A stretch of DNA of 16,024 nt from Chromatiales bacterium (lineage in GTDB: Bacteria; Pseudomonadota; Gammaproteobacteria; UBA6429). The position numbers and the translations under genes are program-made. The first letter of the stretch is position 1; each line of letters begins with the position of its first letter. The notes under the pieces were generated by a model. It was not told the DNA's origin, did not search any database, and was given only the letters and a program-made list of their open reading frames with translations. Positions 8,781-14,915 of the stretch are shown here, one piece after another. The stretch is from assembly GCA_027076405.1 (NCBI GenBank), contig JALTJN010000366.1, positions 1 to 16,024 of the forward strand, in the 5' to 3' direction.

Positions 8781-9260
8781 CTAATAGCCAAATACTTGAT
8801 CTTCCGTTAGTTCGCCATTATTTAACTTTTCAATGACTTTGCTAATGAGTGTATATTTCTCTTCGTTGCTTAACTGTTGCATGTTATTAGTTTTGATTAG
8901 GTCATTAATGTTATTATTTTCTAGTAGTGTATGGTTGTTTAGTTGATCTAACAACTCCGCTAAGTCTGTTGTTGTATTTGAGTTGAAGCTGCCTTTATTA
9001 AGAGTGTCTTTTTGAGCGTTTGAAGTGGGAGTATTATCACAGTTGTTTTTTGAAGCAAGTAAAATAGTGCTCTTTATGGTTTCAAGTTGTGCGGGTGATA
9101 GTATGGTAGTTTTATTAGTTGTAGGTGCGCTTATCTTTGAGTGCTGTTCCGGTTTTGATGTCATTTGTTTATTTATAAAAATATTAGTATTTAATATAAT
9201 CATGTAACAGGTTATAAAACCTAAACTAAAAACTAATAAAAAATTAATTTGTTTACTCAC
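8781..9260 (-). CDS. Hypothetical membrane-anchored protein, 159 residues
   Basis: No family recognised. The start is a GTG at 9260 with AGTAGG about 8 nt upstream. Residues about 7-29 (INFLLVFSLGFITCYMIIL) form one hydrophobic segment, best read as an N-terminal anchor or uncleaved signal. The rest (130 residues) is polar, rich in Asn, Thr and Ser, with one Cys (NNCDN) and probably helical segments toward the end (SNEEKYTLISKVIEKLNNGE). It would lie in the periplasm, or outside. It follows the 106-residue secreted protein by 58 nt on the same strand with a strong inverted repeat between them. The C-terminal part could be a small protein-binding module, but nothing supports a function. Confidence 0.6.
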   Translation of the reverse strand: MSKQINFLLVFSLGFITCYMIILNTNIFINKQMTSKPEQHSKISAPTTNKTTILSPAQLETIKSTILLASKNNCDNTPTSNAQKDTLNKGSFNSNTTTDLAELLDQLNNHTLLENNNINDLIKTNNMQQLSNEEKYTLISKVIEKLNNGELTEDQVFGY

Positions 9261-9273
9261 AAATAAACCTACT

Positions 9274-9313
9274 TATATATTGAACAGGGGTGACAATCCC
9301 TGTTCAATATATA
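9274..9313. repeat. 16-bp perfect inverted repeat, probable hairpin between two small genes
   Basis: The left arm 9274-9289 (TATATATTGAACAGGG) is the exact reverse complement of 9298-9313, with an 8-nt loop GTGACAAT. It begins 5 nt downstream of the 106-residue gene's stop and ends 13 nt before the GTG of the 159-residue gene (both - strand). There is no U-tract on the - strand, so it is a poor intrinsic terminator there. It may protect an mRNA end, mark a processing site, or control reading into the second gene. Confidence 0.7.
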
Positions 9314-9318
9314 GTTTT

Positions 9319-9627
9319 CTAATCAATGGAAATGTTCACGATGCCATTACCACTAGTTAGAACAATAGTGATGGGTATGTTATTTAATTTTGCAGTAGCT
9401 ATTGCATTAAACATACTGCTTCCTTCAAGTGTGTATAAGGGTAGATGACCCCATATATTTGTAATGCCTAGCGCCTGTAACTCGGGGGGGACTGGCATGC
9501 TAACTACGCCAGTGTTTAGTCCAACTGTTCCCACAGTTATTGGAATACCAGTAAGAGAGGTGTGTTCTGTTGCTTGAGCTAAAGGTAGGCTGAGCATTAA
9601 TGATAAAGCTAAGAAAATTTTCTTCAT
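9319..9627 (-). CDS. Hypothetical small secreted protein, 102 residues
   Basis: No family recognised. I prefer the ATG at 9627 (MKKIFLALSLMLSLPLAQA) to the one at 9639, because GGAAAG sits just before it and the first gives no ribosome site. The first 19 residues are a classical signal peptide with AQA cleavage, leaving about 83 mature residues. The mature part is rich in Ile, Thr, Val, Gly and Pro (GIPITVGTVGLNTGVVSMPV), suggesting a small beta-rich periplasmic or extracellular protein. It has no cysteines. A TTGACA element with a trinucleotide repeat lies upstream (9662-9687). It is followed on the same strand by the anchored 159-residue protein, so the two may work together. Confidence 0.6.
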   Translation of the reverse strand: MKKIFLALSLMLSLPLAQATEHTSLTGIPITVGTVGLNTGVVSMPVPPELQALGITNIWGHLPLYTLEGSSMFNAIATAKLNNIPITIVLTSGNGIVNISID

Positions 9628-9661
9628 TTTACTTTCCATTTTAGTTAAAAATTCATGTTAC

Positions 9662-9679
9662 TTATTATTATTATTATTA
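9662..9679. repeat. (TTA)6 trinucleotide repeat in promoter region
   Basis: Six perfect TTA units, followed at 9682-9687 by TGTCAA, which on the - strand is TTGACA, an exact sigma-70 -35 element. The repeat therefore fills the spacer downstream of the -35 box of the small secreted gene. The best following -10 candidate, TAACAT (9660-9655), stands 21 nt away. Confidence 0.6.
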
Positions 9680-9715
9680 TTTGTCAATGTATTTTAGTTT
9701 GGGATTTAAATAAAT

Positions 9716-9887
9716 TGTAATCCTCCCCGAAAAATAGCAGGAGTTAAAAGTAGAGGGTTTTTGTAGACTAAAGACAGAGATCTCTTATGAAAAAATCAAG
9801 ATTTACCGACAGCTAAATTCTGGCTATTCTGAAACAAATGAAGCGAGCGCGAAAGTTCCTGATCTGTGGCGTGAGTATGGTATGTAA
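9716..9887 (+). mobile_element. IS3-family element remnant (left end and start of orfA)
   Basis: TGTAATCCTCCCCGAAAA at 9716-9733 has the look of an IS3-family terminal repeat, and about 70 nt later comes the start of an orfA-like frame. Everything after the first 33 or so codons is gone, replaced directly by the end of the protease gene on the other strand. No right end or target duplication is visible. Confidence 0.5.
9787..9887 (+). pseudogene. IS3-family transposase OrfA fragment
   Basis: The ATG at 9787 begins MKKSRFTDS, then a TAA (9814-9816) stands where Gln is expected, then ILAILKQ. One A is missing after the CAA codon; correcting this gives NEASAKVPDLWREYGM, ending with a TAA at 9885-9887. 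The combined protein MKKSRFTDSQILAILKQ and then NEASAKVPDLxREYGM is the well-known N-terminus of IS3-group OrfA proteins (RFTxxQI...EAGxxVxxLCRxxG). A stop, a frameshift and loss of the rest make it non-functional. Confidence 0.8.
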
Positions 9888-9888
9888 A

Positions 9889-10461
9889 TCAGCTTTGTAT
9901 AAGCATTGATTTAAATGCCATATAAAAAATATTTGATAAAGTATGTAACAGAATGACTAAGATGATGTCTTCTGTTTTTTGGTAGATCCACCCATAAAAT
10001 ATTGATGGGAAAAAAACTACTAGTCCTAGTAGTCCCTGAGAAGGAATGTGCAGTAGTGAGAAAAATATAGAGCTGAGAATATTCGAAATATAACCACTAT
10101 TCTCATATACTAATTTTCGTGATGTACCGGTGAAGTAACATAGCCTCTCAATTTGTTTCATAAAATATGCACGAAAAAACCACTCCTCGGGTATAGCAGC
10201 AAAAAATAGCATTGTGATAGCAGTGAATAGAATTGTCGGTTCTATTAATATAATCAGTGCGCTTGCCGCTACTAATGCCCCCCACAGTAATCTTCTTGAA
10301 GTGCCAATCGATAAATTTGGAGGACTCCATGATTTATCAAGCATTGGCAATAAAAGCATAAGTCCAGCGAGTAAACTTGTGCGTAATGGAGAATCAAAAA
10401 CGGCGCAGCCTGTTAAGGCTACGCCGTTAAAGATCAGAACCAAGAGAGTTCTGTTGGGCAA
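9889..10461 (-). CDS. mrtJ: CPBP-family glutamic intramembrane protease, MrtJ-type (JDVT-CTERM processing)
   Basis: 190 residues from a TTG at 10461 that lies 2 nt after the stop of the upstream JDVT-CTERM-like gene (TAA-AC-TTG), favouring translational coupling. The frame stays open further upstream to 10530, and an ATG at 10359 would give 156 residues, so the start is uncertain. The protein is nearly all membrane segments. It carries the three CPBP (Abi/CAAX protease) motifs: IPEEWFFRAYF with EExxxR (residues 92-97 of this form), FFSLLHIP (His138) and ILLHTLSNIF (HxxxN, 173-177). Known glutamic intramembrane proteases of this kind process C-terminal sorting tails. Its position directly after a protein with a GC...IDWLL...RTRRKEQ tail fits the dedicated partner MrtJ. 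The protease family is clear; the MrtJ assignment rests on context. A strong hairpin falls in its first codons (see 10395). Confidence 0.8.
   Translation of the reverse strand: MPNRTLLVLIFNGVALTGCAVFDSPLRTSLLAGLMLLLPMLDKSWSPPNLSIGTSRRLLWGALVAASALIILIEPTILFTAITMLFFAAIPEEWFFRAYFMKQIERLCYFTGTSRKLVYENSGYISNILSSIFFSLLHIPSQGLLGLVVFFPSIFYGWIYQKTEDIILVILLHTLSNIFYMAFKSMLIQS
10395..10428 (-). terminator. Intrinsic terminator / attenuator hairpin after the JDVT-CTERM-like gene
   Basis: On the - strand AACGGCG-T-AGCC, loop TTAACA, GGCT-G-CGCCGTT, followed by a run of five T (first two in the stem). The stem is 11 bp with a single mismatch, and lies 35 nt after the stop codon of the 840-residue protein. 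It is a textbook rho-independent terminator by shape, yet it sits inside the predicted 5' end of the protease frame. Confidence 0.75.
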
Positions 10462-10463
10462 GT

Positions 10464-12986
10464 TTATTGTTCTTTGCGTCTGGTGCGTAATACACCTAGT
10501 AAAGTGATAAACCCTGCAATCAGAAGCCAATCAATGTGGTTTATAGCTCGTGCATTGCTGTTTGACATACTGCATCCGTCTGATCCCGATACACGTGTAT
10601 CAATTACAAATACTTCAGCAATACCACCCGGATCAACAACGGTTCCGTTTGCGTCACCATCGTCATCATTAGGGCCACCATCAACGATGCTTAGTCGTAC
10701 ACAATTGTGGCCAGAGGTTAGACTGGGGCTGGAATCATACGCTGTGTCATCAGCGGGTGGGCACGTGCCACCTGAGCCTGCTGCAGTATGAATCGCATTT
10801 TCACCTGATGAATCAAAACTTCTCCATGTGCTAGAAGCAACATCCAGCTTACGATATTGCAAAGAGTTGCCCTCTGCAGGTGTTGGGATTGCCTCTGTAA
10901 GGGGTAATACTATTTTTATTGTTGCTCCATTAGTAAGGCCAGATACTGAGAAGTCAAAACAGCCACCGATACAGCTTTGTGAAACACCTTGTTCATCTGA
11001 GTTACCTTCGTCAACAACAGAGATATCACCTGATGTTAATATACCTGAAGTAGAACCTGCTGCGGAGGCGGTGCTGCCTGCTGTATAAGAGCCTGAATCC
11101 GTTGCAGGAATATCGGCAACATTAACGACTACGCTAACAGTCGCTTCATTTGATGATGTGCCGTTATCGTCGCTAACGGTGTATGTGAAAGAATCATCAC
11201 CCGAGAAACCCGTGTTGGGAGTGTATGTAACGATTCCATTGCTTACAGAAGTGGCTCCATTGCTGCCATTACTCACACTAATGCTGGTGAGGTCAATTGA
11301 ACCATCATCGTCATTAGCTTCATCGGCAATATTGAATGTGATATTCGTATTGACCGTTGTTGTAAGTGATACATTGTTTGCGGTTGGGGCATTATTGCTT
11401 ATTTCTATCGTTACGGTGGCTGGATCTGATGTGTGTACACCGCCATTGTCACCATTGTCAGATACAGTGTATGTAAATGTATCTATTCCTGCTTCACCTG
11501 TGGCGGGTGTGTAAGTGATAATGCCTGTTGTTGCGATGCTGATGCTGCCTTTATTAGGTGATGTAACAAGAGCAACGCTTGCAGGATCTAATGCATCATT
11601 CGTATCCGTTTGCACGTCGTTACTTAACACATCAATCTCAACGGGAGTATTCTTGGCAGTAGTTATACCCGAATCATCCACAGCACTAGGTGCTGGTGTA
11701 GCCGTTACTGTGATAGTGACGGTGGCAGTTGCTGAGGTGGCTCCTATAGTATCTTGTACGGTATATGTGAAGCTATCGTTACTACTCCCAGAGGGTGTAT
11801 AGGTGATGCTTCCGGTTGTAGCATCGATGCTAGTACTGCCGTTTGTAGGGGCTGAGACTATTGTTACAGTTGTAGGGTCAATAGTGTTAGCAGTTTGAGA
11901 TGTGCTATCTGCATCACTGTCGTTTGCCAGTACATCAATTGTAGCTGAAGTGCCTGCAAGCATTTGTACAGTGTCATCGTTTGCAGTTGGTGCAGTATTG
12001 CTTATTGTGAAGCTAACTGTGGCGGCTGCACAGGCTTTGCCTAACGCATCAGCAACACTGTAGTCGAAGGTGTAGGTTCCGTCAGCGCAATTTGGAAAGG
12101 TGATAGTGCCATTGTTGTTATCAGTTATCGCTGCGCATGCCGTGCTGTTAGTTATGGTGATGGCAGAAGCGGATTGATAATTATTGTTTGTATCGCTTAC
12201 ATTTGCAGCAATGTTTATAACCGTCTCACTGCCGGCAATTATGCTGGGTTCGGTAAAGCCAGTACATACCGGAGCTTCATTTAGGTCGGTGATGGTGCCG
12301 GATGTAATAAAATAGGTGTATTCAACACCGCCAAAGTTTGATGGATCACCAGCAGGAACGGTTGCTCTATACTCCAGAGAAAATCTGTCGCCATCTTCAC
12401 AGGTATTTTCGCAGGTAACAATAGCTTGGCTATTCGTAAATGTGCCGTCAGTATGGGTTACGTTAATATTGCTGTGGGTGCCGTCTGCAACAATGTTATG
12501 CGCGCCTGTTGACATATTGATTTCGGGGATACCGTTCCAAGTGACTCGCCATGAGCTGAAATCTAGTACTACATTTCCTGCGCCGTCATCACTGATGATA
12601 CTCGGGCCATTATCGACAGTGTATGACATGCCTGTGCTGCCAAAGAATTCCCAAGGCGCATCTATATCGGGATTTTCATTTCCATCTGGTGGGCCTGAGT
12701 GTGAGCCTGTGGCGAGCTGGGGTACACCTAAGATAATACCGTTATTAGCTTCTATAGCGGCAGAGCCTTGTCCCGACATATTTAGCCAAGTGCCTGCTGT
12801 TACAATAAATATATCGCTAACGCAGCTATCTGGAAATGTACCGCCGAGTAAACAATAGGCTTCAAGTGGATCAGCATCTAAGCGAGATAATGGTGATAAT
12901 TCAGCTTTTGCGTTAAATGACAGCAAGCTTGATGTGGCAATAATAATGCTCGCATACAGGGTATTCTGTTTTCTGGGTTTAAACAT
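10464..12986 (-). CDS. Surface protein with choice-of-anchor U-like domain and JDVT-CTERM-like tail
   Basis: 840 residues. The signal peptide is residues 1-28 (cleavage after NAKA). Residues 30-232 are homologous to the exported part of the PEP-CTERM protein at 14916: shared NNGI-LGV-Q, PW-FFGS-G, SGWRV/SSWRV, PEINM-GA, and VPAGDPS-FGG. Residues about 236-330 form one Cys-containing Ig-like domain, then three cadherin/VCBS-like repeats follow (332-428, 433-530, 532-622), each with an NDSFTYTVQD-type signature. Residues about 625-795 match the domain known as choice-of-anchor U (VSGLTNGATIKIVLPL, VDGGPNDDDGDANG, VDPGG). The tail has GCS (Cys805), IDWLLIAGFITLLGVL (819-833) and RTRRKEQ, read as a JDVT-CTERM sorting signal. 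A GGAG ribosome site lies inside a palindrome. It follows the FadL-like gene by 65 nt and precedes the protease. Large, repetitive and Thr/Ser/Asp-rich: an extracellular adhesin-like protein. Base composition is visibly richer in G+C than region 1. Confidence 0.85.
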   Translation of the reverse strand: MFKPRKQNTLYASIIIATSSLLSFNAKAELSPLSRLDADPLEAYCLLGGTFPDSCVSDIFIVTAGTWLNMSGQGSAAIEANNGIILGVPQLATGSHSGPPDGNENPDIDAPWEFFGSTGMSYTVDNGPSIISDDGAGNVVLDFSSWRVTWNGIPEINMSTGAHNIVADGTHSNINVTHTDGTFTNSQAIVTCENTCEDGDRFSLEYRATVPAGDPSNFGGVEYTYFITSGTITDLNEAPVCTGFTEPSIIAGSETVINIAANVSDTNNNYQSASAITITNSTACAAITDNNNGTITFPNCADGTYTFDYSVADALGKACAAATVSFTISNTAPTANDDTVQMLAGTSATIDVLANDSDADSTSQTANTIDPTTVTIVSAPTNGSTSIDATTGSITYTPSGSSNDSFTYTVQDTIGATSATATVTITVTATPAPSAVDDSGITTAKNTPVEIDVLSNDVQTDTNDALDPASVALVTSPNKGSISIATTGIITYTPATGEAGIDTFTYTVSDNGDNGGVHTSDPATVTIEISNNAPTANNVSLTTTVNTNITFNIADEANDDDGSIDLTSISVSNGSNGATSVSNGIVTYTPNTGFSGDDSFTYTVSDDNGTSSNEATVSVVVNVADIPATDSGSYTAGSTASAAGSTSGILTSGDISVVDEGNSDEQGVSQSCIGGCFDFSVSGLTNGATIKIVLPLTEAIPTPAEGNSLQYRKLDVASSTWRSFDSSGENAIHTAAGSGGTCPPADDTAYDSSPSLTSGHNCVRLSIVDGGPNDDDGDANGTVVDPGGIAEVFVIDTRVSGSDGCSMSNSNARAINHIDWLLIAGFITLLGVLRTRRKEQ

Positions 12987-13000
12987 TTGGAGTCTCCAAA
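12986..13000. promoter_or_regulatory. 15-bp palindrome covering the ribosome site of the 840-residue gene
   Basis: TTTGGAGTCTCCAAA, perfect 7-bp arms around one base. Its first base on the + strand is the A-complement of the start codon, and its CTCC half is the GGAG Shine-Dalgarno of the - strand gene. It could be a protein-binding site or fold into a 5-bp hairpin hiding the ribosome site. Confidence 0.5.
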
Positions 13001-13051
13001 ATCTTTATATGAATATACTAAATTTGCAATTTTTTACAGTATTTTATTTTG

Positions 13052-14344
13052 TTAAAGCGAAAAAGCTGAACTATAGCTAACACCCAAGGAGTACTGTTCC
13101 ATGCTAATGCTGCCTACAGCGGGGTTGCCGATATAAGTTGGGCCAAATTGCTTGAATTTAAATGCTCTTATAAATGAAAAATCTAAATTAGAGTCTGCAC
13201 TTAGTCTATAGCTTGCACCCATTGTAAAGTGATGCTGCGTTACAGCAGGGGCTGCAATATTAAAAATAATTTCTCTTTTTTCATTAATAGGGCTTTTGCC
13301 GTAGTTCCAGCCAGATCTAAATGCCCATGAATCGCTATATTGATAGTTAAAACCTATTTTATATATGGTTTGATCATCCCAGCCAAAACCGAGGCCATTA
13401 TCTAAGCCTAAGCGTCTGTCTTCACCACCCAAGGGAGTGCCAGTAATGTTTGGGCCTGTATTGGAAATAGCGTTTATATCCGAATAAAAAGTTTGGGTAA
13501 TATCAAAGGCTATGTCTAATTTATCGTTATACGCATATGAAATGCCAAGGCCAGCATATCCCGGAGTATCTAAATCCCCGCCTTCGGCAAAAAGTTCTGA
13601 ATACTGGCTAAACTTCGTCATGTAAGTGCGAGTTGTATATACCGCGCCTAGTTGCAGTTTATTGTTTAGATATTGACCGTTCCAGCCGATTCGAAAGCCA
13701 AGTCCATAGGAGTATTCGTTGCCTTGGTTGGTTAAATTGTCGGTTGTTTGTGTGCTAGTGAAAATATCAAATAAGCCTAAACCTTCGGCTCTAAAGCGTT
13801 GAAGGCCAATTACGAGGGAGGCACCAATGGACGAGTTATCATTTAATTTGTAGGAAATTGAAGGCAGCATATTCATAACAATTAATTCGATACCCAAACG
13901 CTCATTTGGTGACCTTGCGTTACCGGTTGCATTAAATAAGTTGAGTTCGTAATCACTGCCACCACCACCAAGAGGAGTGGCTGCAAAGCCAAAGCTGATG
14001 TCATCTGAGTATTGGTAGGTGGCGCTCATAATGGGCATAACAAACATGTTATCCACCCCCATACCGGCTACGCTTTTTATGTCTTCTTGTTCACCCAGAG
14101 ACGCTTCTGCAAATGCAAAAAATAAATCACCGCCGATATCAAATCGGGTGCCGGTTTGTGACATTAAAGCTGGGTTCGTTACTAATGATGTAGAATCTTG
14201 GGCATAAGCGATAGCTGCTCCTCCCATGCCATTGGCTTTTACACCTGATCCAATTAAAAACATACCATTTGTGGCATTTGCTGATGTTATTGATAAACCT
14301 GAAATTATTGCTAGGCTAAGCAAACTCTTGGTCATATGGCCCAT
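13052..14344 (-). CDS. OmpP1/FadL/TodX-family outer-membrane transport protein
   Basis: 430 residues. The start is the ATG at 14344, chosen over the ATG at 14335 because a perfect AGGAGG (14353-14358) lies 8 nt before it. The signal peptide is residues 1-24 (ANA cleavage), giving a mature N-terminus TNGMFLIGSGVKANGMGGAA, the family hatch signature (G-GVKA-GMGGA-IA-A-D, then TNPALM). The remainder alternates polar and hydrophobic residues with many aromatic positions, as in a 14-strand barrel, ending in SMEQYSLGVSYSSAFSL, the last strand. FadL proteins carry long-chain fatty acids or other hydrophobic compounds across the outer membrane; the substrate cannot be told from sequence. It is the first gene of a probable three-gene unit with the 840-residue surface protein and the protease. 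Confidence 0.9.
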   Translation of the reverse strand: MGHMTKSLLSLAIISGLSITSANATNGMFLIGSGVKANGMGGAAIAYAQDSTSLVTNPALMSQTGTRFDIGGDLFFAFAEASLGEQEDIKSVAGMGVDNMFVMPIMSATYQYSDDISFGFAATPLGGGGSDYELNLFNATGNARSPNERLGIELIVMNMLPSISYKLNDNSSIGASLVIGLQRFRAEGLGLFDIFTSTQTTDNLTNQGNEYSYGLGFRIGWNGQYLNNKLQLGAVYTTRTYMTKFSQYSELFAEGGDLDTPGYAGLGISYAYNDKLDIAFDITQTFYSDINAISNTGPNITGTPLGGEDRRLGLDNGLGFGWDDQTIYKIGFNYQYSDSWAFRSGWNYGKSPINEKREIIFNIAAPAVTQHHFTMGASYRLSADSNLDFSFIRAFKFKQFGPTYIGNPAVGSISMEQYSLGVSYSSAFSL

Positions 14345-14411
14345 TTCTTGGTCCTCCTAGAGGCGTTATGTATTTATTATCATATTGTGTGATTTAGGGA
14401 AATCGTGCCTG

Positions 14412-14440
14412 ATGATGCTGATGAAATATGTAATTGTCAA
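14412..14440 (-). promoter_or_regulatory. Possible sigma-70 promoter of the FadL-like gene
   Basis: On the - strand TTGACA (14440-14435), 17 nt spacer, CATCAT (14417-14412). The -35 is perfect and the -10 matches 4 of 6. It lies 68 nt upstream of the start codon. A nearby 5-bp inverted repeat TGTCA-N9-TGACA (14435-14453) overlaps the -35. Confidence 0.35.
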
Positions 14441-14520
14441 TATTCATATGACATATAAGATAATTTATAAATTCTCATACTTTTTAGTATTTTGTCTGTG
14501 TTCGGTCTATTTTTAAGGGG

Positions 14521-14538
14521 TGTCGGTATACTTAACAG
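14521..14538 (+). promoter_or_regulatory. PrsR-box candidate, copy D
   Basis: TGTCGGTATACTTAACAG, 14 of 18 matches to copy A, including TGTCGGTA and ACAG. No properly spaced -24/-12 element follows it on either strand. It may act with copy B on the PEP-CTERM gene, or on the divergent FadL-like operon. Confidence 0.5.
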
Positions 14539-14654
14539 ATGTGAGGTTTCATCGTTTACTGCTTCATGCTTCTCAGTTGTAAACATGGATAACTGTCTCT
14601 TGTTTCGGCTGATAGCTTTGCTGTATGCGGCTGTTGGGGTGTAAACAAAGAGGT

Positions 14655-14677
14655 GGGTAGCAGGGGGTGGGGTGGGG
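14655..14677 (+). other. G-quadruplex-forming motif
   Basis: Four G-runs (3, 5, 4 and 4 G) separated by loops of 5, 1 and 1 nt. This meets the standard G3+N1-7 rule, in an otherwise AT-rich intergenic region between two box copies. Confidence 0.55.
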
Positions 14678-14743
14678 AAATTAAGGTTTAATGGAGATCT
14701 CAAAGCGATATGTTTTAATTTGCTTTTGTTTTATGCTTGAAGG

Positions 14744-14761
14744 TGTCGAAATATATTACAG
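14744..14761 (+). promoter_or_regulatory. PrsR-box candidate, copy B (PEP-CTERM gene)
   Basis: TGTCGAAATATATTACAG, 15 of 18 matches to copy A. Its end lies 72 nt before the -24 element at 14834, centring it about 107 nt upstream of the expected transcription start, a normal place for a sigma-54 activator site. The spacing is almost identical to copy C (73 nt). Confidence 0.65.
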
Positions 14762-14833
14762 TTTTCAGGGGGGGTGGTGTTATTTTGCTGTTATTTTTTT
14801 ATAACCTATTGTTTTTTAAAGTTATTATTTTAT

Positions 14834-14849
14834 TGGCACAATAAGTGGA
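14834..14849 (+). promoter_or_regulatory. Sigma-54-type promoter of the PEP-CTERM gene
   Basis: TGGCAC, 5 nt, GTGGA. The -24 half is perfect. The -12 half has GG in place of GC, so it is weak as a match, but the 10-nt GG-to-GG spacing is right and a PrsR-box candidate stands at the conserved distance. The expected start is near 14860, giving a leader of about 55 nt. Confidence 0.55.
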
Positions 14850-14915
14850 TGTATCTGCTCGTGCATAGATACTATTACTATGCTGTAAATAAAAAAACTA
14901 TTCGGAGTTTTAAAT

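Larger units (their letters stand above)
14345..14915. other. 571-nt intergenic regulatory region between divergent genes
   Basis: No convincing gene. It holds, from left to right: ribosome site and possible promoter of the FadL-like gene, box copy D (14521), a G-rich run (14655), box copy B (14744), a run of seven G (14768-14774), and a -24/-12 promoter for the PEP-CTERM gene. An 88-residue frame on the - strand (14437-14703) has no ribosome site and low-complexity content and is not called. Confidence 0.7.

Noticed and set aside
9801..9812. TTTACCGACAGC, reverse complement of the first half of the 18-bp box
   Set aside because: It encodes part of the IS3 OrfA motif RFTDS and lacks the TTACA half, so the likeness is probably chance.
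10396..10450. LTGC lipobox-like sequence in the first hydrophobic segment of the protease
   Set aside because: The residues are encoded by the terminator-like hairpin, and the family consists of multi-spanning membrane enzymes, so lipidation is unlikely.
10474..12858. Several long open frames on the + strand (10474-10791, 11158-11514, 11515-11802, 12316-12858)
   Set aside because: They lie opposite the 840-residue surface gene, whose Thr/Ser/Ala/Asp-rich repeats leave the antisense frames open; no ribosome sites or recognisable protein features.
14395..14410. AGGCACG on the - strand before the FadL-like gene, like a -24 sigma-54 half
   Set aside because: The required GC at the -12 position is absent (CCCT instead), and copy D is not at the conserved distance.
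14606..14622. CGG-CTGATAGCTT-TGC downstream of box copy D
   Set aside because: GG and GC are 11 nt apart; sigma-54 promoters keep 10 strictly.
14437..14703. 88-residue frame on the - strand
   Set aside because: No Shine-Dalgarno, low-complexity content produced by the G-rich run, and it overlaps the regulatory sites.
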